A DNA stretch of 64,000 nucleotides from Hyphomonas sp. Mor2 (GCF_001854405.1 NZ_CP017718.1:1922001-1986000); one strand, 5' to 3'. Shown: positions 42,882 to 52,110, counted from the first letter of the stretch. Program-made: numbers and translations. Notes: a model not told the origin generated them from the sequence alone.

Positions 42882-43607
42882 TCACCGGGAGCGATTGGAC
42901 TGAGCTCGCGCCGCCTCGCGTCTTGGGCCTGGCAGCGCAGCTTCCCGAAAGATCGTGCCGAGAATATAGGTGCCTGCGAGCACCACGCCTTTGACTGTGC
43001 CGGAAATTTTCGACACGCCAATGCGGCGGCGATAGGCCACCGGGACTTCAACACATCGCAATCGACGCTTCAGGGCCCGCACCTGCATTTCCACGGTCCA
43101 ACCATAGGTCGGGGCCTGCATCTTCAAGCTGAGATAGGCAGATCGGCGGATGGCGCGAAACGGGCCGAGATCGGTGAAGCTTCCTCCCCAGAACAGGCGC
43201 ATCAGCCTTGTCGCGAGCGCATTTCCGAGCCGCTGCGGCAGGGTCAGCGCACCGCGTTCGCGCGTGCCGAGGGCGCGGGATCCGACGACGAAATCCGCCT
43301 GGCCCGAGCGAATGGGGGCGATCAAAGACTCAAGATCATCCGGATCATCCGCCCCATCGCCATCCATGAATATCAGAATCTCGGCATCGCCCGCCGCGGC
43401 GACGCCGGCCAGACACGCGCGCCCATAGCCTGGCACGGCGACGAACAGTGTTTCGGCTCCGGCGGCCGCGGCGACCTCCGACGTGCGATCCGTTGATCCA
43501 TTGTCAACGACGATCACTCGATCAACACGATCGCGGACACGGGTGACGACTCCGCCAATCGCGGCGTCTTCATTCAGGGCTGGGATAATGATGACGGTTC
43601 GCATCAT
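42882..43607 (-). CDS. family 2 glycosyltransferase (dolichol-phosphate-mannose-synthase-like)
   Basis: A 241-residue GT-A enzyme. IIPALNEDAAIGGVV opens the fold, VDNGSTDRTSEVAAAAGAE follows, and MDGDGADDPDDL holds the metal-binding DxD-type motif. FVVGSRALGTRERGALTLPQ and VPVAYRRRIGVSKISG are typical of DPM1/ArnC-like transferases. There is no transmembrane tail beyond a short hydrophobic stretch, so it probably works with a membrane partner. It overlaps the upstream GT-C gene by 38 bp, indicating strong coupling. It likely transfers a sugar to a polyprenyl carrier. Confidence 0.87.
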   Translation of the reverse strand: MMRTVIIIPALNEDAAIGGVVTRVRDRVDRVIVVDNGSTDRTSEVAAAAGAETLFVAVPGYGRACLAGVAAAGDAEILIFMDGDGADDPDDLESLIAPIRSGQADFVVGSRALGTRERGALTLPQRLGNALATRLMRLFWGGSFTDLGPFRAIRRSAYLSLKMQAPTYGWTVEMQVRALKRRLRCVEVPVAYRRRIGVSKISGTVKGVVLAGTYILGTIFREAALPGPRREAARAQSNRSR

Positions 43608-44994
43608 CGGACCTCCGGAACGTGAAGGATTGGGCCATCAACAGGAGCGGAAGACCGAACGCGATCGGGACGATCCCCCATTGATAGAGGATCGAATCAT
43701 CGCCGAAGGGGAAGCGGAGCCAGTAAAGCGGCGCGAGCACGAACAGGGCGATCAGGCCTGGATGCGGCAGGAATACGACCAGCGGGGCCAACCAGATCAG
43801 GTACCAGGGATATCCTGTGGGGGACAAAAAGATCAGGGCGGAAATGAGGATCGCCGACAGAACCGGTAAACGGTCCGGTTGATCTGCATAGCGCCAGGTC
43901 AGCGCGCCGGTCAGCGTCAGCATCATCATCGCCACAAACCCGCGCGCCAACGTCCCGGACGCCTCAAATGGGGCAAACACCGCATCCTCGAAAATGGCGA
44001 ACAGAAAGGCATGGGTCCGCCACTCGGAGGCATAAGCATTCAGGCCCGCCTCGGGACGCAAAGCGTGCAGCAGCTGAGGCAGCAGCGCAATCGCAAGCAC
44101 GCCAACGAACAGCACAGATATCGCGACCAGTCTGATCGGCTGGCGCAGCAAGGGGCGCACCAGCAAGGGAAACAGGAGGACAGGCCAGAGTTTCACGGCA
44201 GCGGCACCGGCGAGCGCCGCGGAGGACGCAGCCAGTTTCCGCCGCTGGGCAAGCCATAGGGCTGCCAGCAGAAACGGCACCAGCAGCAAATCCATATGCC
44301 CGGCGCCATACGCCTGCAGGATGAGGACCGGGTTCCACCAGTAGAGGCTGGACCAGATCGGGTCTTTCCTGTTCTCGCGCAGCAAAAGGATCAGAAGCCA
44401 GAAGCTGACCAGGTCAGCCGCGAGCAGAACCAGACGCCAGCCCGTCAATCCAAACGGATCGATCACATGCGCAGCTGCAAAGGCCGCCTGCGCCAGCGGC
44501 GGATAGATGGTCGACACATAAGGGTAATTGATCCGACTATGCGGCTCAGCGTGCGCGCCCGCCAAGGCTTGCAGCCGCGCCAGATCCGGATCGCTTTCAG
44601 AGGAGGCCTGCTCGGCCCACGGTCCCGACGACGGCAGCGCTTCAGCGGGGGCATAAGTATACGGATCAAGTCCGTTCGCCGTGACCGCGCCGTCCCAGAG
44701 ATAGCGATAGGAATCATCCTCAAGGACCGGCAAGGACAGGAACATGGCGCCGCGCATCATCAGACCCAGCAGAAGAACCGCCAGGACCGAACCGGACGCC
44801 TGCTCCGTCCGTCCCAGAAATCGCAGCAGGCAAGCCCAAAACCCGCCCAGGATCAGCGCCAATCCGATATAGAGCGCGAGCGGCGTTTCCTTGACGTCCA
44901 ACCCATAGGGAAACGCATAGGAGAGCGCCGCCAGTCCCACCACCAGCGCGGTGAGGCCTGCGCCTATGCGCAAGGTGGGAGGGACGGCGTTCAT
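43570..44994 (-). CDS. polytopic GT-C glycosyltransferase (GT87/mannosyltransferase-like)
   Basis: A 474-residue membrane protein with about 10-12 hydrophobic helices. LPVLEDDSYRYLWDGAVTANGLDPY has the early-loop acidic residues (DDSYRY) expected of GT-C enzymes that use lipid-linked sugars. INYPYVSTIYPPLAQ and YWWNPVLILQAYGAGHMDLL recall the alpha-1,6-mannosyltransferase/DUF2029 group. It is coupled to the downstream GT2 gene by a 38-bp overlap; the GT2 enzyme may supply its lipid-linked sugar. Product unknown, perhaps a surface glycan or glycolipid. Confidence 0.82.
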   Translation of the reverse strand: MNAVPPTLRIGAGLTALVVGLAALSYAFPYGLDVKETPLALYIGLALILGGFWACLLRFLGRTEQASGSVLAVLLLGLMMRGAMFLSLPVLEDDSYRYLWDGAVTANGLDPYTYAPAEALPSSGPWAEQASSESDPDLARLQALAGAHAEPHSRINYPYVSTIYPPLAQAAFAAAHVIDPFGLTGWRLVLLAADLVSFWLLILLLRENRKDPIWSSLYWWNPVLILQAYGAGHMDLLLVPFLLAALWLAQRRKLAASSAALAGAAAVKLWPVLLFPLLVRPLLRQPIRLVAISVLFVGVLAIALLPQLLHALRPEAGLNAYASEWRTHAFLFAIFEDAVFAPFEASGTLARGFVAMMMLTLTGALTWRYADQPDRLPVLSAILISALIFLSPTGYPWYLIWLAPLVVFLPHPGLIALFVLAPLYWLRFPFGDDSILYQWGIVPIAFGLPLLLMAQSFTFRRSDDANRHHYPSPE

Positions 44995-45003
44995 GCGGCA
45001 GAA

Positions 45004-45903
45004 TTAGGAGCCGTAGCCCCCCGCCGGGCGTGTGCCTCCGGACCCCGAAGAAAGTCCTGGGCCAGCTTGACGCGTGCGATACTGCTCGAAATCCGTCGAC
45101 AGGTTACGGCGATCCAGCGCACCAGAGTCGCGGACGAGGTCCTGCTGCTCGGCCCTGGCAAATGTCGCCAGGTGGGTGCGCAAGGCGCGCTCATCTCCGC
45201 CATAGGCAAGCGGCAGATACCAGTCGAAATAGGACGAGATCCGAACCTTGTCGCCGCGCACTCGGAAGTTTCGCGATTCTGACGTAAACAGTCGACCCGC
45301 CTCAGCGAGTTCGGCATGGACATTGGCGCCTGTAAAGGGTTTGCGCGGCAGGGCGGGTCCGCCTTTCAGCCCCTGATAGAGCCCAAACACAATGTTGGGA
45401 TCATCCCAGCCTGCAAACAGGATGTTTTCTTCAATCTCCTGCAGGGAGAGCGGGGAGCCGGCGACGGTAATGCGGGTCGCGGTCCAGAATGCGCCGGGGT
45501 CCTGCGGTGTGCCGCGCTTTCGCTTGAACCCACGCACGCGACCTTCTTCGGCCAGGGCCTGGATCAGCAACGTATTGCGCGTGTTCAGCCAGTAAGCGAG
45601 CTGCTCGTCGCGATTCAAGGCCTCGACCGGTACGTTGGCGAGATAATCGACATATCGCGAAAAGAAGGGCAGTGCCTGCGCTTTGGCCACGTCATACGCG
45701 ATCAGCGTTCGTCCATTTTCCGGCACCGATAGCGCGCCGATAATCTCTTCATAAGGCGCCGTTTCCACGACAAGTGCACTTTCAGCCGTATAGGCCTGGA
45801 ACAGAACCGGGTCTTCGGCGAGCGCGGCGGGGGAAACAGAAAATCCGAAAGCGGTGACAGCAATCGCCGCGAGCAGCCTGCGCGACTGATGGGAGTAAGG
45901 CAT
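45004..45903 (-). CDS. exported DUF547 family protein
   Basis: A 299-residue protein. The signal (about 8-28, ending SPAALA|EDP) directs export to the periplasm. The DUF547 core includes YWLNTRNTLLIQALAEEG, FWTATRITVAGSPLSLQEIE and FGLYQGLKGGPALPRKPFTG, all seen in this family. A disordered Gly-rich tail (SSGSGGTRPAGGYG) ends it. I chose ATG 45903; a GTG 14 codons earlier lacks signal features. The family's role is unknown. It is 9 bases from the start of the GT-C gene and may be cotranscribed with it. Confidence 0.85.
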   Translation of the reverse strand: MPYSHQSRRLLAAIAVTAFGFSVSPAALAEDPVLFQAYTAESALVVETAPYEEIIGALSVPENGRTLIAYDVAKAQALPFFSRYVDYLANVPVEALNRDEQLAYWLNTRNTLLIQALAEEGRVRGFKRKRGTPQDPGAFWTATRITVAGSPLSLQEIEENILFAGWDDPNIVFGLYQGLKGGPALPRKPFTGANVHAELAEAGRLFTSESRNFRVRGDKVRISSYFDWYLPLAYGGDERALRTHLATFARAEQQDLVRDSGALDRRNLSTDFEQYRTRQAGPGLSSGSGGTRPAGGYGS

Positions 45904-46029
45904 GAGAAGTCCAGTCCTGCTTGATCTATGAGGGTCAAAGGGCACACGAACGAAAGTCCGCGCGCCGGCTATCTGTGTCGCGGCGCCGCTTCACTTGAAA
46001 CTCAAACTCGCTCACGATGTGGTCATCGC

Positions 46030-46040
46030 GGGGGGGGGGG
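46030..46040 (+). repeat. 11-base G homopolymer in a promoter region
   Basis: Eleven consecutive G residues lie 76 bases before the ATG of the peptidoglycan-binding-like gene and 127 bases upstream of the DUF547 start on the other strand. Such tracts are prone to slippage and could change promoter spacing. A sequencing artefact is also possible. Confidence 0.6.
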
Positions 46041-46116
46041 TAGAAAGGCCCCTGATGGTACGAGACTTGCGACGCTTCAGGGATCTGCAGGACCTGTCGC
46101 AAATGGGAGCAGACGG

Positions 46117-46524
46117 ATGAAACACGGATTATGGATCGTATTCGCCCTTGGCCTCGCCCAGAGCGCATTCGGACAAGCTGCTGACATCAATGCCCGCGCG
46201 CTTTACGACCGCGGCGATGTCATCGTCGCGACCGTGCCGAACGTGCCGCTCTCCGATGCCGCTGTGGAGCTGCGCAATCCGATCGCCCCGCAATCCAATT
46301 TCACCGCCCGCACGATCGAGGACGACCGCGTCTTCGCCGCACAAGTCGTGCTCCGCAAGAATGGGTGCTATGACGGCCGCCTCGACGGCGTCCTGGCCGA
46401 GGGAACCATTTATGCGATCAAGCTGTTCGAAGCGAATATGGGCCTGGTTCCGACCGGCGAACTGACACGCGAAACGGAAACCGCCCTGCGCCAGAGCCAC
46501 GCTCGATTTGATATCTGTCGGTAA
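46117..46524 (+). CDS. exported peptidoglycan-binding-like protein
   Basis: A 135-residue precursor. The signal MKHGLWIVFALGLAQSAFG|QAA is well formed. The C-terminal 60 residues (VVLRKNGCYDGRLDGVLAEG and on to TGELTRETETALR) resemble a peptidoglycan-binding type-1 fold, though two cysteines (GCYDG and DICR) are added. GGGAG precedes the ATG. I reject the frame's upstream extension, which lacks a signal. It is divergent from DUF547 across a 213-bp gap that holds an 11-G tract. It ends 32 bases before the convergent tRNA-Leu. Confidence 0.72.
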   Translation: MKHGLWIVFALGLAQSAFGQAADINARALYDRGDVIVATVPNVPLSDAAVELRNPIAPQSNFTARTIEDDRVFAAQVVLRKNGCYDGRLDGVLAEGTIYAIKLFEANMGLVPTGELTRETETALRQSHARFDICR

Positions 46525-46556
46525 GGTCTGGCAGGGACAAGACGCCCTGATCGGAT

Positions 46557-46641
46557 TGGTGCGGCCGAGAGGACTCGAACCTCCACGGGTTGCCCCACAG
46601 CGACCTCAACGCTGCGCGTCTACCAGTTCCGCCACGGCCGC
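46557..46641 (-). tRNA. tRNA-Leu (anticodon GAG)
   Basis: An 85-nt class II tRNA including CCA. The acceptor stem GCGGCCG pairs with CGGCCGC, discriminator A. The anticodon stem CAGCG/CGCTG holds TTGAGGT with anticodon GAG, reading CTC and CTT codons. A long variable arm (TGGGGCAACCCG) and the GTTCGAGTC T loop confirm leucine identity. Confidence 0.95.
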
Positions 46642-46659
46642 ACGCCGGGTAGAGCGGGC

Positions 46660-46688
46660 CATATACGCGGCAGCGCGGAGATTGTGAA
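46660..46688 (-). promoter_or_regulatory. promoter of tRNA-Leu
   Basis: On the minus strand TTCACA (46688-46683) and TATATG (46665-46660) are separated by exactly 17 bases, with the tRNA starting 19 bases further. The -35 box overlaps the GTG start codon of the divergent lipB gene. Confidence 0.65.
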
Positions 46689-47403
46689 GCGAAAAGTCTT
46701 CGCTATATGCAGTCAGATGTCAGAACGTCGGAAAGTGCTTTGGGCCATCAGCCCCAGTCCGGTCTCATACGAGGCTGCGCACACGGCCATGCAGGACTAT
46801 GCGCGCGCGATTCGAGAGGATGGCGCACCGGAAATGATCTGGCTGCTCGAGCACCCGCCGCTCTATACGGCGGGCACCAGCGCCAAGCTGGAAGACCTTC
46901 GAGACGCGGAGCGATTTCCGGTCTTTGAAGCAGGACGCGGCGGTCAGTACACCTATCATGGTCCAGGCCAGCGCGTCGCCTATGTTCTGCTCGACCTGGC
47001 CGAGCGAGGCCGCGATGTGCGCGCCTTTGTCGCCAATCTGGAGCGCTGGATTATCGAGGCGCTGAAAGCCTTCAATGTTGATGCAGATGTGCGCGAAGGC
47101 CGGGTCGGGGTCTGGGTCGACCGGACCCAACCGGGCGGGCAGATGCGGGAAGACAAGATCGCCGCGATCGGGGTGCGCTTGAAGCGCTGGGTCAGCTTTC
47201 ACGGCATCAGCCTAAATGTCGAACCGGAGCTGGAACACTTCACCGGGATCACCCCCTGCGGCATTGATGATCCGCGTTATGGCGTCACCAGCCTGGTCGA
47301 TCTCGGCCTGCCTGTGGATATGGAAGAGGCGGACGAAGCGCTGCGCCGTGCGTTTCAGACTGTGTTTGACTCCGACACCGCGCCGGGCACGCCGCTCGCC
47401 TAG
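46684..47403 (+). CDS. lipB: lipoyl(octanoyl) transferase
   Basis: A 239-residue enzyme moving octanoate from acyl carrier protein to lipoate-dependent enzymes. The catalytic Cys is C192 in GITPCGID, with Lys158 in [29 protein letters not shown] is the conserved acyl pocket. The GTG at 46684 has GGAG about 5 bases upstream; an ATG at 46717 without a ribosome site is an alternative and would leave the tRNA-Leu promoter outside the gene. Its stop overlaps the convergent DUF805-like gene by 4 bp (CTAG). Confidence 0.95.
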   Translation: MKRKVFAICSQMSERRKVLWAISPSPVSYEAAHTAMQDYARAIREDGAPEMIWLLEHPPLYTAGTSAKLEDLRDAERFPVFEAGRGGQYTYHGPGQRVAYVLLDLAERGRDVRAFVANLERWIIEALKAFNVDADVREGRVGVWVDRTQPGGQMREDKIAAIGVRLKRWVSFHGISLNVEPELEHFTGITPCGIDDPRYGVTSLVDLGLPVDMEEADEALRRAFQTVFDSDTAPGTPLA

Positions 47404-48248
47404 CTGAACGGTCCGTCAACTTCCCCATACCCGTCGGTTTGCGAGCGTGACTTGCCGTAATTTGGCGTGCGCGCCACCCAGGTCAGGCTCCAGATCATGA
47501 TCGGGATACTGAGCAGAACGATGATATTGTAGAACGCGCCAATGTTCGGACGAACGATGAAGGCTTCCTTGGTGGGCAATGGGTTTTCCGGGCTCGGTCC
47601 ATTTCCGAAACCGCCGGGACGGCCGCCATTCTGTCCGCGATTCTGGCCGCTATTCTGGGCCCCCTCGCCGCCTGGTTCTTCGCCATTCGCGCGCGCGGCT
47701 TCAGCTTCCTGACGGGCTTTTTCAGCCTCCGCCTGGGCCTGCCGGCGCTCTTCCAGACGCTCTGCGCGCCAGGCCGCCGGGTCTTCGAGATAGACGGCGC
47801 GTTTGTCGTAAAGGTCTTGATATTCAGCCGCCTTACCCGTGATCCCTCCCAGGAACGCGAGGCTTCCTAGAGCCAGCGGGACAAGAATAATGATCGCCCA
47901 TAGCGAGGTCTTCCCTGCATGATTCAAGCGCCGTGAGTGGATGACAAAGGACAGGACTGAGGACACGCCGACCACCCCTGCGATCAGGTAGCCATGAAAG
48001 GCTGACAGGCCTGATGTGTCCATCCCGGCAGCGCCTGCGATAAAGCTTGCCAGGCCATATCCCGGCCAGGCCAGAACGCCGGCGAAGAACAGGACCGTCC
48101 AGGCGCGCGTAAAATGCAGCTTTGGGGATGCACCGGTTGGATTCAGGAACGTATCCAGCCAATTCATCTTGGCAGGATCTCCATCTTCTTCTGTGATCCA
48201 CGGCCGATCCGGATCGATTGGAGCCTGGGAGGAAATGGCGTCGCTCAT
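47400..48248 (-). CDS. DUF805-like membrane protein with long charged insert
   Basis: A 282-residue membrane protein with about 4 helices: 48-70, 83-105, 115-135 and 240-259. [20 protein letters not shown] resembles the DUF805 RLHDxGxSxWW motif, so I group it with DUF805. Unusually, about 90 residues split helices 3 and 4: a highly charged helix ([20 protein letters not shown]) and a Gly/Asn/Gln-rich stretch ([16 protein letters not shown]). Its role is unknown. A second DUF805 protein is next upstream, so the two may share a complex. Its stop overlaps that of lipB. Confidence 0.7.
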   Translation of the reverse strand: MSDAISSQAPIDPDRPWITEEDGDPAKMNWLDTFLNPTGASPKLHFTRAWTVLFFAGVLAWPGYGLASFIAGAAGMDTSGLSAFHGYLIAGVVGVSSVLSFVIHSRRLNHAGKTSLWAIIILVPLALGSLAFLGGITGKAAEYQDLYDKRAVYLEDPAAWRAERLEERRQAQAEAEKARQEAEAARANGEEPGGEGAQNSGQNRGQNGGRPGGFGNGPSPENPLPTKEAFIVRPNIGAFYNIIVLLSIPIMIWSLTWVARTPNYGKSRSQTDGYGEVDGPFS

Positions 48249-48360
48249 GGCGATAACGTCCTTTACGCATTTTCTTGTTGGCGATGCTTATACACGCTTC
48301 CAAAATTTTATCAATAAACGATAAAACTTTATCGAGAGGCAGGCAGATGCAGGCCGCCGA

Positions 48361-48885
48361 TCAGGCGTCCATCGGGACCGGCCCATGCTTGTTTTCGCGC
48401 GGCTCGGTTTTGATCAAGCCGATAATCACCGCCATGATCGCATTTGCCGCCACCATCACCAAGAGCAGCATGCGCTGAATCAGTCCCTGAGTCTCTTCCA
48501 TCAGGAGTTCGAAACCGCGCACCGCTTCGTTCGTATCGCCCTTCTCGGACAGGCGGAGCACCTCTTGCCAGATCTCTTTCTGCTCGGGTGACATCATGGC
48601 TGGCATGATGGTGAATAACAGGACCAGAAACAGGACCACCTGGATGATCACCACGGCAAACCAGATCGCAATCACCCACCAGGCCGATTGTCCAATATCA
48701 TGCAGCCGTTTTCCGTAGACACAGATATACGGAAAGATCAGCGCCAGGCTGAGAAAATCGAACAGCGGATTGACCAGCCAGACAGCGGCCGAGACCAACA
48801 CACTCGCAACGGTCAGGATGACCATGCCTTGCCAGAACCGATTGCGCGCGATGCGGCCATTCGGATTAATCAATAAGTCGCCCAT
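48361..48885 (-). CDS. DUF805 family membrane protein
   Basis: A 174-residue inner-membrane protein with about four helices. INPNGRIARNRFWQGMVIL at the N-terminus and CVYGKRLHDIGQSAWWVIAI are the two DUF805 signatures. The third and fourth helices flank a loop rich in Glu/Lys (MSPEQKEIWQEVLRLSEKGD). ATG 48885 follows AGGAGG by 6 bases, so a start 5 codons earlier is rejected. It lies 112 bases upstream of another DUF805-like gene on the same strand. Function of the family is unknown. Confidence 0.87.
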   Translation of the reverse strand: MGDLLINPNGRIARNRFWQGMVILTVASVLVSAAVWLVNPLFDFLSLALIFPYICVYGKRLHDIGQSAWWVIAIWFAVVIIQVVLFLVLLFTIMPAMMSPEQKEIWQEVLRLSEKGDTNEAVRGFELLMEETQGLIQRMLLLVMVAANAIMAVIIGLIKTEPRENKHGPVPMDA

Positions 48886-48954
48886 GCGAGCCTCCTGCAT
48901 CTGCGCGGAAGCTAGTCAGTTTTCGGGGGCTGGCAACTCTTCAGCGGCAGAGTC

Positions 48955-50952
48955 TTATTCGAACTCGACCATAATCGCGTCGGCGGCCACGCTGTCGCCT
49001 GCGCCGACATTGATCGCTTTCACAGTGCCATCGGCCTCTGCGCGAATAATGTTCTGCATTTTCATCGCTTCGACGATACAGACCGCCTCGCCTTCCTGCA
49101 CATCCTGGCCGACCTCGACATCGACCGAAACAACCAGTCCAGGCATGGGCGAGATGATCAATTTCGATAGATCCGGCTTCTCTTTTTCCGGCAAGCGTTT
49201 GTGCAGATCGGCCGCAATTGGCGAACAGACCAGCGCATGCAGACGCACGCCGCGATGGCGCACCAGGTAGCCTTCGGTTTGATTGGCGACTTTCACCGCA
49301 ATCGGCTGACCATCCAGGGCGCCTTCGACCAGTGGATGACCAGGCGTCCAATCGGTCACGAATGCATGCGATTTCTTGCCGATCTTGATTGTCGCCTCGC
49401 CTTCGCCAAGCTCCATCTTGATCGGAATATAGTCGTCGCCCAGGACCACAACCCAGTCTTCCCGCAGGTTCTCGATCGGCGACATGCGCCCGGTAATCTG
49501 GCTCGCGCGGCGGGCATTCACGCCATGGACGTAGGCCGCGACAACCGTCAGCATGGCGGTCTGCTGTTTTGTCGGTGCGGTGCCCTGGAATCCATCCGGG
49601 AACTCGTCCTTGATATAGGCCGTCGTGATATTGCCAGAGCGGAAGCGTTTCTCATCCATCACAGCCGCACAGAACGGCATATTGTCCTGAATGCCTTCGA
49701 TGTGGAACCGGTCCAGCGCTTCGGCCTGCACATCCAGCGCCTGATCGCGGTCCTTGCCGTGGGTCACCAGCTTGGCGATCATCGGATCGTAGAACATCGA
49801 GATCTCATCGCCTTCGCGCACGCCGCTATCCATCCGGACCGTGCCGCCGCCGAGCTTGCCTTCAGCGGGGGGAATGAAGCGTTTCAGGCGGCCAATTGAA
49901 GGCAGGAAGTTGCGATACGGGTCCTCGGCATAGACCCGGCTTTCAATCGCCCAACCGTTTATCTTCAGCTTTTTCTGATCAAGGTTCAGCTTCTCGCCAT
50001 AGGCCGAGCGCAGCATCTGCTCGACCAGGTCAACACCGGTGATCATCTCGGTGACCGGGTGCTCCACCTGCAGGCGCGTATTCATTTCCAGGAAATAGAA
50101 GCTCTTATCCTTGCCCGAGGCGACAAATTCGACCGTGCCAGCACTGTCATAGTCCACCGCCTTGGCCAGCGCGACCGCCTGCTCTCCCATTTTCTTTCGC
50201 GTCGCTTCGTCGAGCAGGGGCGATGGGGCTTCTTCCAGGACTTTCTGATTGCGGCGCTGGATCGAGCATTCCCGTTCAAACAGGTAGACGCAATTGCCAT
50301 GCTTATCGCCCATGACCTGAATTTCGACATGACGCGGCTCGAGGATGAACTTCTCGATGAAGATACGGTCGTCGCCGAATGAGGCCGTGGCTTCGGCTTT
50401 CACGGCCGGATAGCCCTCTTCCACATCCTTGTCGTCATAAGCGATCCGGATGCCCTTGCCGCCGCCGCCAGCGGACGCCTTGATCATCACCGGATAGCCG
50501 ATCTCCTTCGAAATCTTGACCGCTTCCTTGGTGTCATGGATCAGGCCCATATGGCCCGGGACAGTCGACACGCCCGCATCGGCCGCGAGCTTTTTCGAGC
50601 TGATCTTGTCGCCCATCGCCTCAATCGCGTGCGCATTCGGACCGATAAAGACGATTTTCTCTTTTTCCAGCCGCTTGGCGAAGGCCGGGTTCTCGGACAG
50701 GAATCCGAAGCCCGGATGGACCGCTTCAGCGCCGGTCTGCTTCACCGCGTCGACAATCTTGTCCATGACCAGATAGGACTCAGCCGCCGGCGAGGCGCCA
50801 ATATGCACGGCCTCATCGGCCATTTCGACGGCCATTGAGCCTGCATCTGCGTCTGAATAGACCACCACCGTTTTAACGCCCAGCCGTCGGCAGGTCTTGA
50901 TCACTCGAACGGCAATTTCACCCCGGTTCGCGATCAGGATCTTATTGAACAT
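48955..50952 (-). CDS. acyl-CoA carboxylase biotin-carboxylase subunit (propionyl/methylcrotonyl type)
   Basis: A 665-residue alpha subunit uniting biotin carboxylase and biotin carrier. N-terminal FNKILIANRGEIAVRVIKTC, HPGFGFLSENPAFA, KASAGGGGKGIRIAYDD (ATP-grasp loop) and EMNTRLQVEHPVTEMITG are standard. The C-terminal IVEAMKMQNIIRAE holds the biotinylated Lys631. The length and the middle BT domain fit propionyl-CoA carboxylase alpha. The beta subunit is not adjacent here. It carboxylates propionyl-CoA, and perhaps methylcrotonyl-CoA produced by the isovaleryl-CoA dehydrogenase in this window. Confidence 0.93.
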   Translation of the reverse strand: MFNKILIANRGEIAVRVIKTCRRLGVKTVVVYSDADAGSMAVEMADEAVHIGASPAAESYLVMDKIVDAVKQTGAEAVHPGFGFLSENPAFAKRLEKEKIVFIGPNAHAIEAMGDKISSKKLAADAGVSTVPGHMGLIHDTKEAVKISKEIGYPVMIKASAGGGGKGIRIAYDDKDVEEGYPAVKAEATASFGDDRIFIEKFILEPRHVEIQVMGDKHGNCVYLFERECSIQRRNQKVLEEAPSPLLDEATRKKMGEQAVALAKAVDYDSAGTVEFVASGKDKSFYFLEMNTRLQVEHPVTEMITGVDLVEQMLRSAYGEKLNLDQKKLKINGWAIESRVYAEDPYRNFLPSIGRLKRFIPPAEGKLGGGTVRMDSGVREGDEISMFYDPMIAKLVTHGKDRDQALDVQAEALDRFHIEGIQDNMPFCAAVMDEKRFRSGNITTAYIKDEFPDGFQGTAPTKQQTAMLTVVAAYVHGVNARRASQITGRMSPIENLREDWVVVLGDDYIPIKMELGEGEATIKIGKKSHAFVTDWTPGHPLVEGALDGQPIAVKVANQTEGYLVRHRGVRLHALVCSPIAADLHKRLPEKEKPDLSKLIISPMPGLVVSVDVEVGQDVQEGEAVCIVEAMKMQNIIRAEADGTVKAINVGAGDSVAADAIMVEFE

Positions 50953-51106
50953 TACTCAGCCCCATAGGTCTTGTTTCCGGTTTCGCAGCCGGGCTTAGAG
51001 CGGCGCAACACCCTTGTCGAGATTTCCGCTTGGTAAAACACAGAATGTCGCGCGCAAGAAAGGACGCGATTTCAACCCATCGCTGACGCGAGATGGGATG
51101 GCTCGC

Positions 51107-52054
51107 CTATGCGGCGCTTGCCAGACCTTCAGCCAATCCGGGTGCTTCGGCGCGAAGAAAGTCGATCAATGCCTGCTCGGCCGGACTGACCACGCCATCT
51201 CGGTCGACGCCGGCGAGCACCCAGGCTGTTTCTTCATCCGTGATCTTTTCAGCCTCACGAGCGGCAGCCTCGGTCGCGATCATACGAGCTTTTTCCGCCT
51301 TTTTCGGATCATAGGTGACGGACGCGAACCATTCACCGCTGAAGAAGGAGGCGCCCATGCGGGCGAACATGCTGCCCGGATTGACGCTGGTGTCTTTCAG
51401 CCAGGCTTCACGTTCGAAAGCCTCCTCGATCGACTTTGGCTCCGGATGGGCTCTCGCCATCAGATGATTGCCGACAGCCCGCGCGAACAGGTCGTTCCAG
51501 CTGGCATCATTGTCGGCGCTGGCAATCGCATCATTGGTGGCAAACAGAACACCCGCCTCGTGCTGGCTGACCCACAGGCCGCCATCACCGGCGCCCGCAA
51601 ACAGGGCAAATCGGACGCGCTCGACCATGGCTGCTGTCGCCTTGCCGGCCTCGACAATACGATGCGCGATGGCATCCAGCGTATAGTGCGCGAGCCGGGC
51701 GGGCACGCCGTCCGCCTTGCGCAGGACCGCGATCAGCAGATCGATTTCTTCAAGGTCGGGATGTTGGCCATCCTGATGGACCTGCCCCAGCAGCCAATCG
51801 GCTTCTTCGTCCGTCACCCAGCCTTCCGGCGCCTCGCGGGTGATCAGGAAGTCCGTCAGGGCTTCGCGAAACCGGCTGCCCCATTCAGGATTGGTCGCAG
51901 ACAGGGTCTCATTCAACCGGAACAGCGTTTCCGCCTCACCGCGGCTGACAATGCCGTCGGCATAGATTTCATTGACGATGCGGTGGGCTTCAGCCTCGGT
52001 CATTTCGCCGACTTTCGCCACACGCGCCATTATGATCTGGGTTTCCTGATCCAT
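51107..52054 (-). CDS. TerB-like repeat protein of unknown function
   Basis: A 315-residue soluble, helical and acidic protein. Three stretches share a D-G-x-V-S-x-x-E-like pattern followed by an amphipathic helix: ADGIVSRGEAETLFRLNE (about 32), QDGQHPDLEEIDLLIAVL (about 93) and RDGVVSPAEQALIDFLRA (about 286). This resembles TerB/tellurite-type or EF-hand-like helical modules and suggests divalent metal binding. A GAGG precedes the ATG. It follows a BLUF photoreceptor gene by 56 bases on the same strand, so the two may be an operon. Function unknown. Confidence 0.65.
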   Translation of the reverse strand: MDQETQIIMARVAKVGEMTEAEAHRIVNEIYADGIVSRGEAETLFRLNETLSATNPEWGSRFREALTDFLITREAPEGWVTDEEADWLLGQVHQDGQHPDLEEIDLLIAVLRKADGVPARLAHYTLDAIAHRIVEAGKATAAMVERVRFALFAGAGDGGLWVSQHEAGVLFATNDAIASADNDASWNDLFARAVGNHLMARAHPEPKSIEEAFEREAWLKDTSVNPGSMFARMGASFFSGEWFASVTYDPKKAEKARMIATEAAAREAEKITDEETAWVLAGVDRDGVVSPAEQALIDFLRAEAPGLAEGLASAA

Positions 52055-52110
52055 CAGGGCCTCGCTTCAAGCTCAACCTGAACGCTAGCAAGAAGCTGTT
52101 TCCAATGCGT

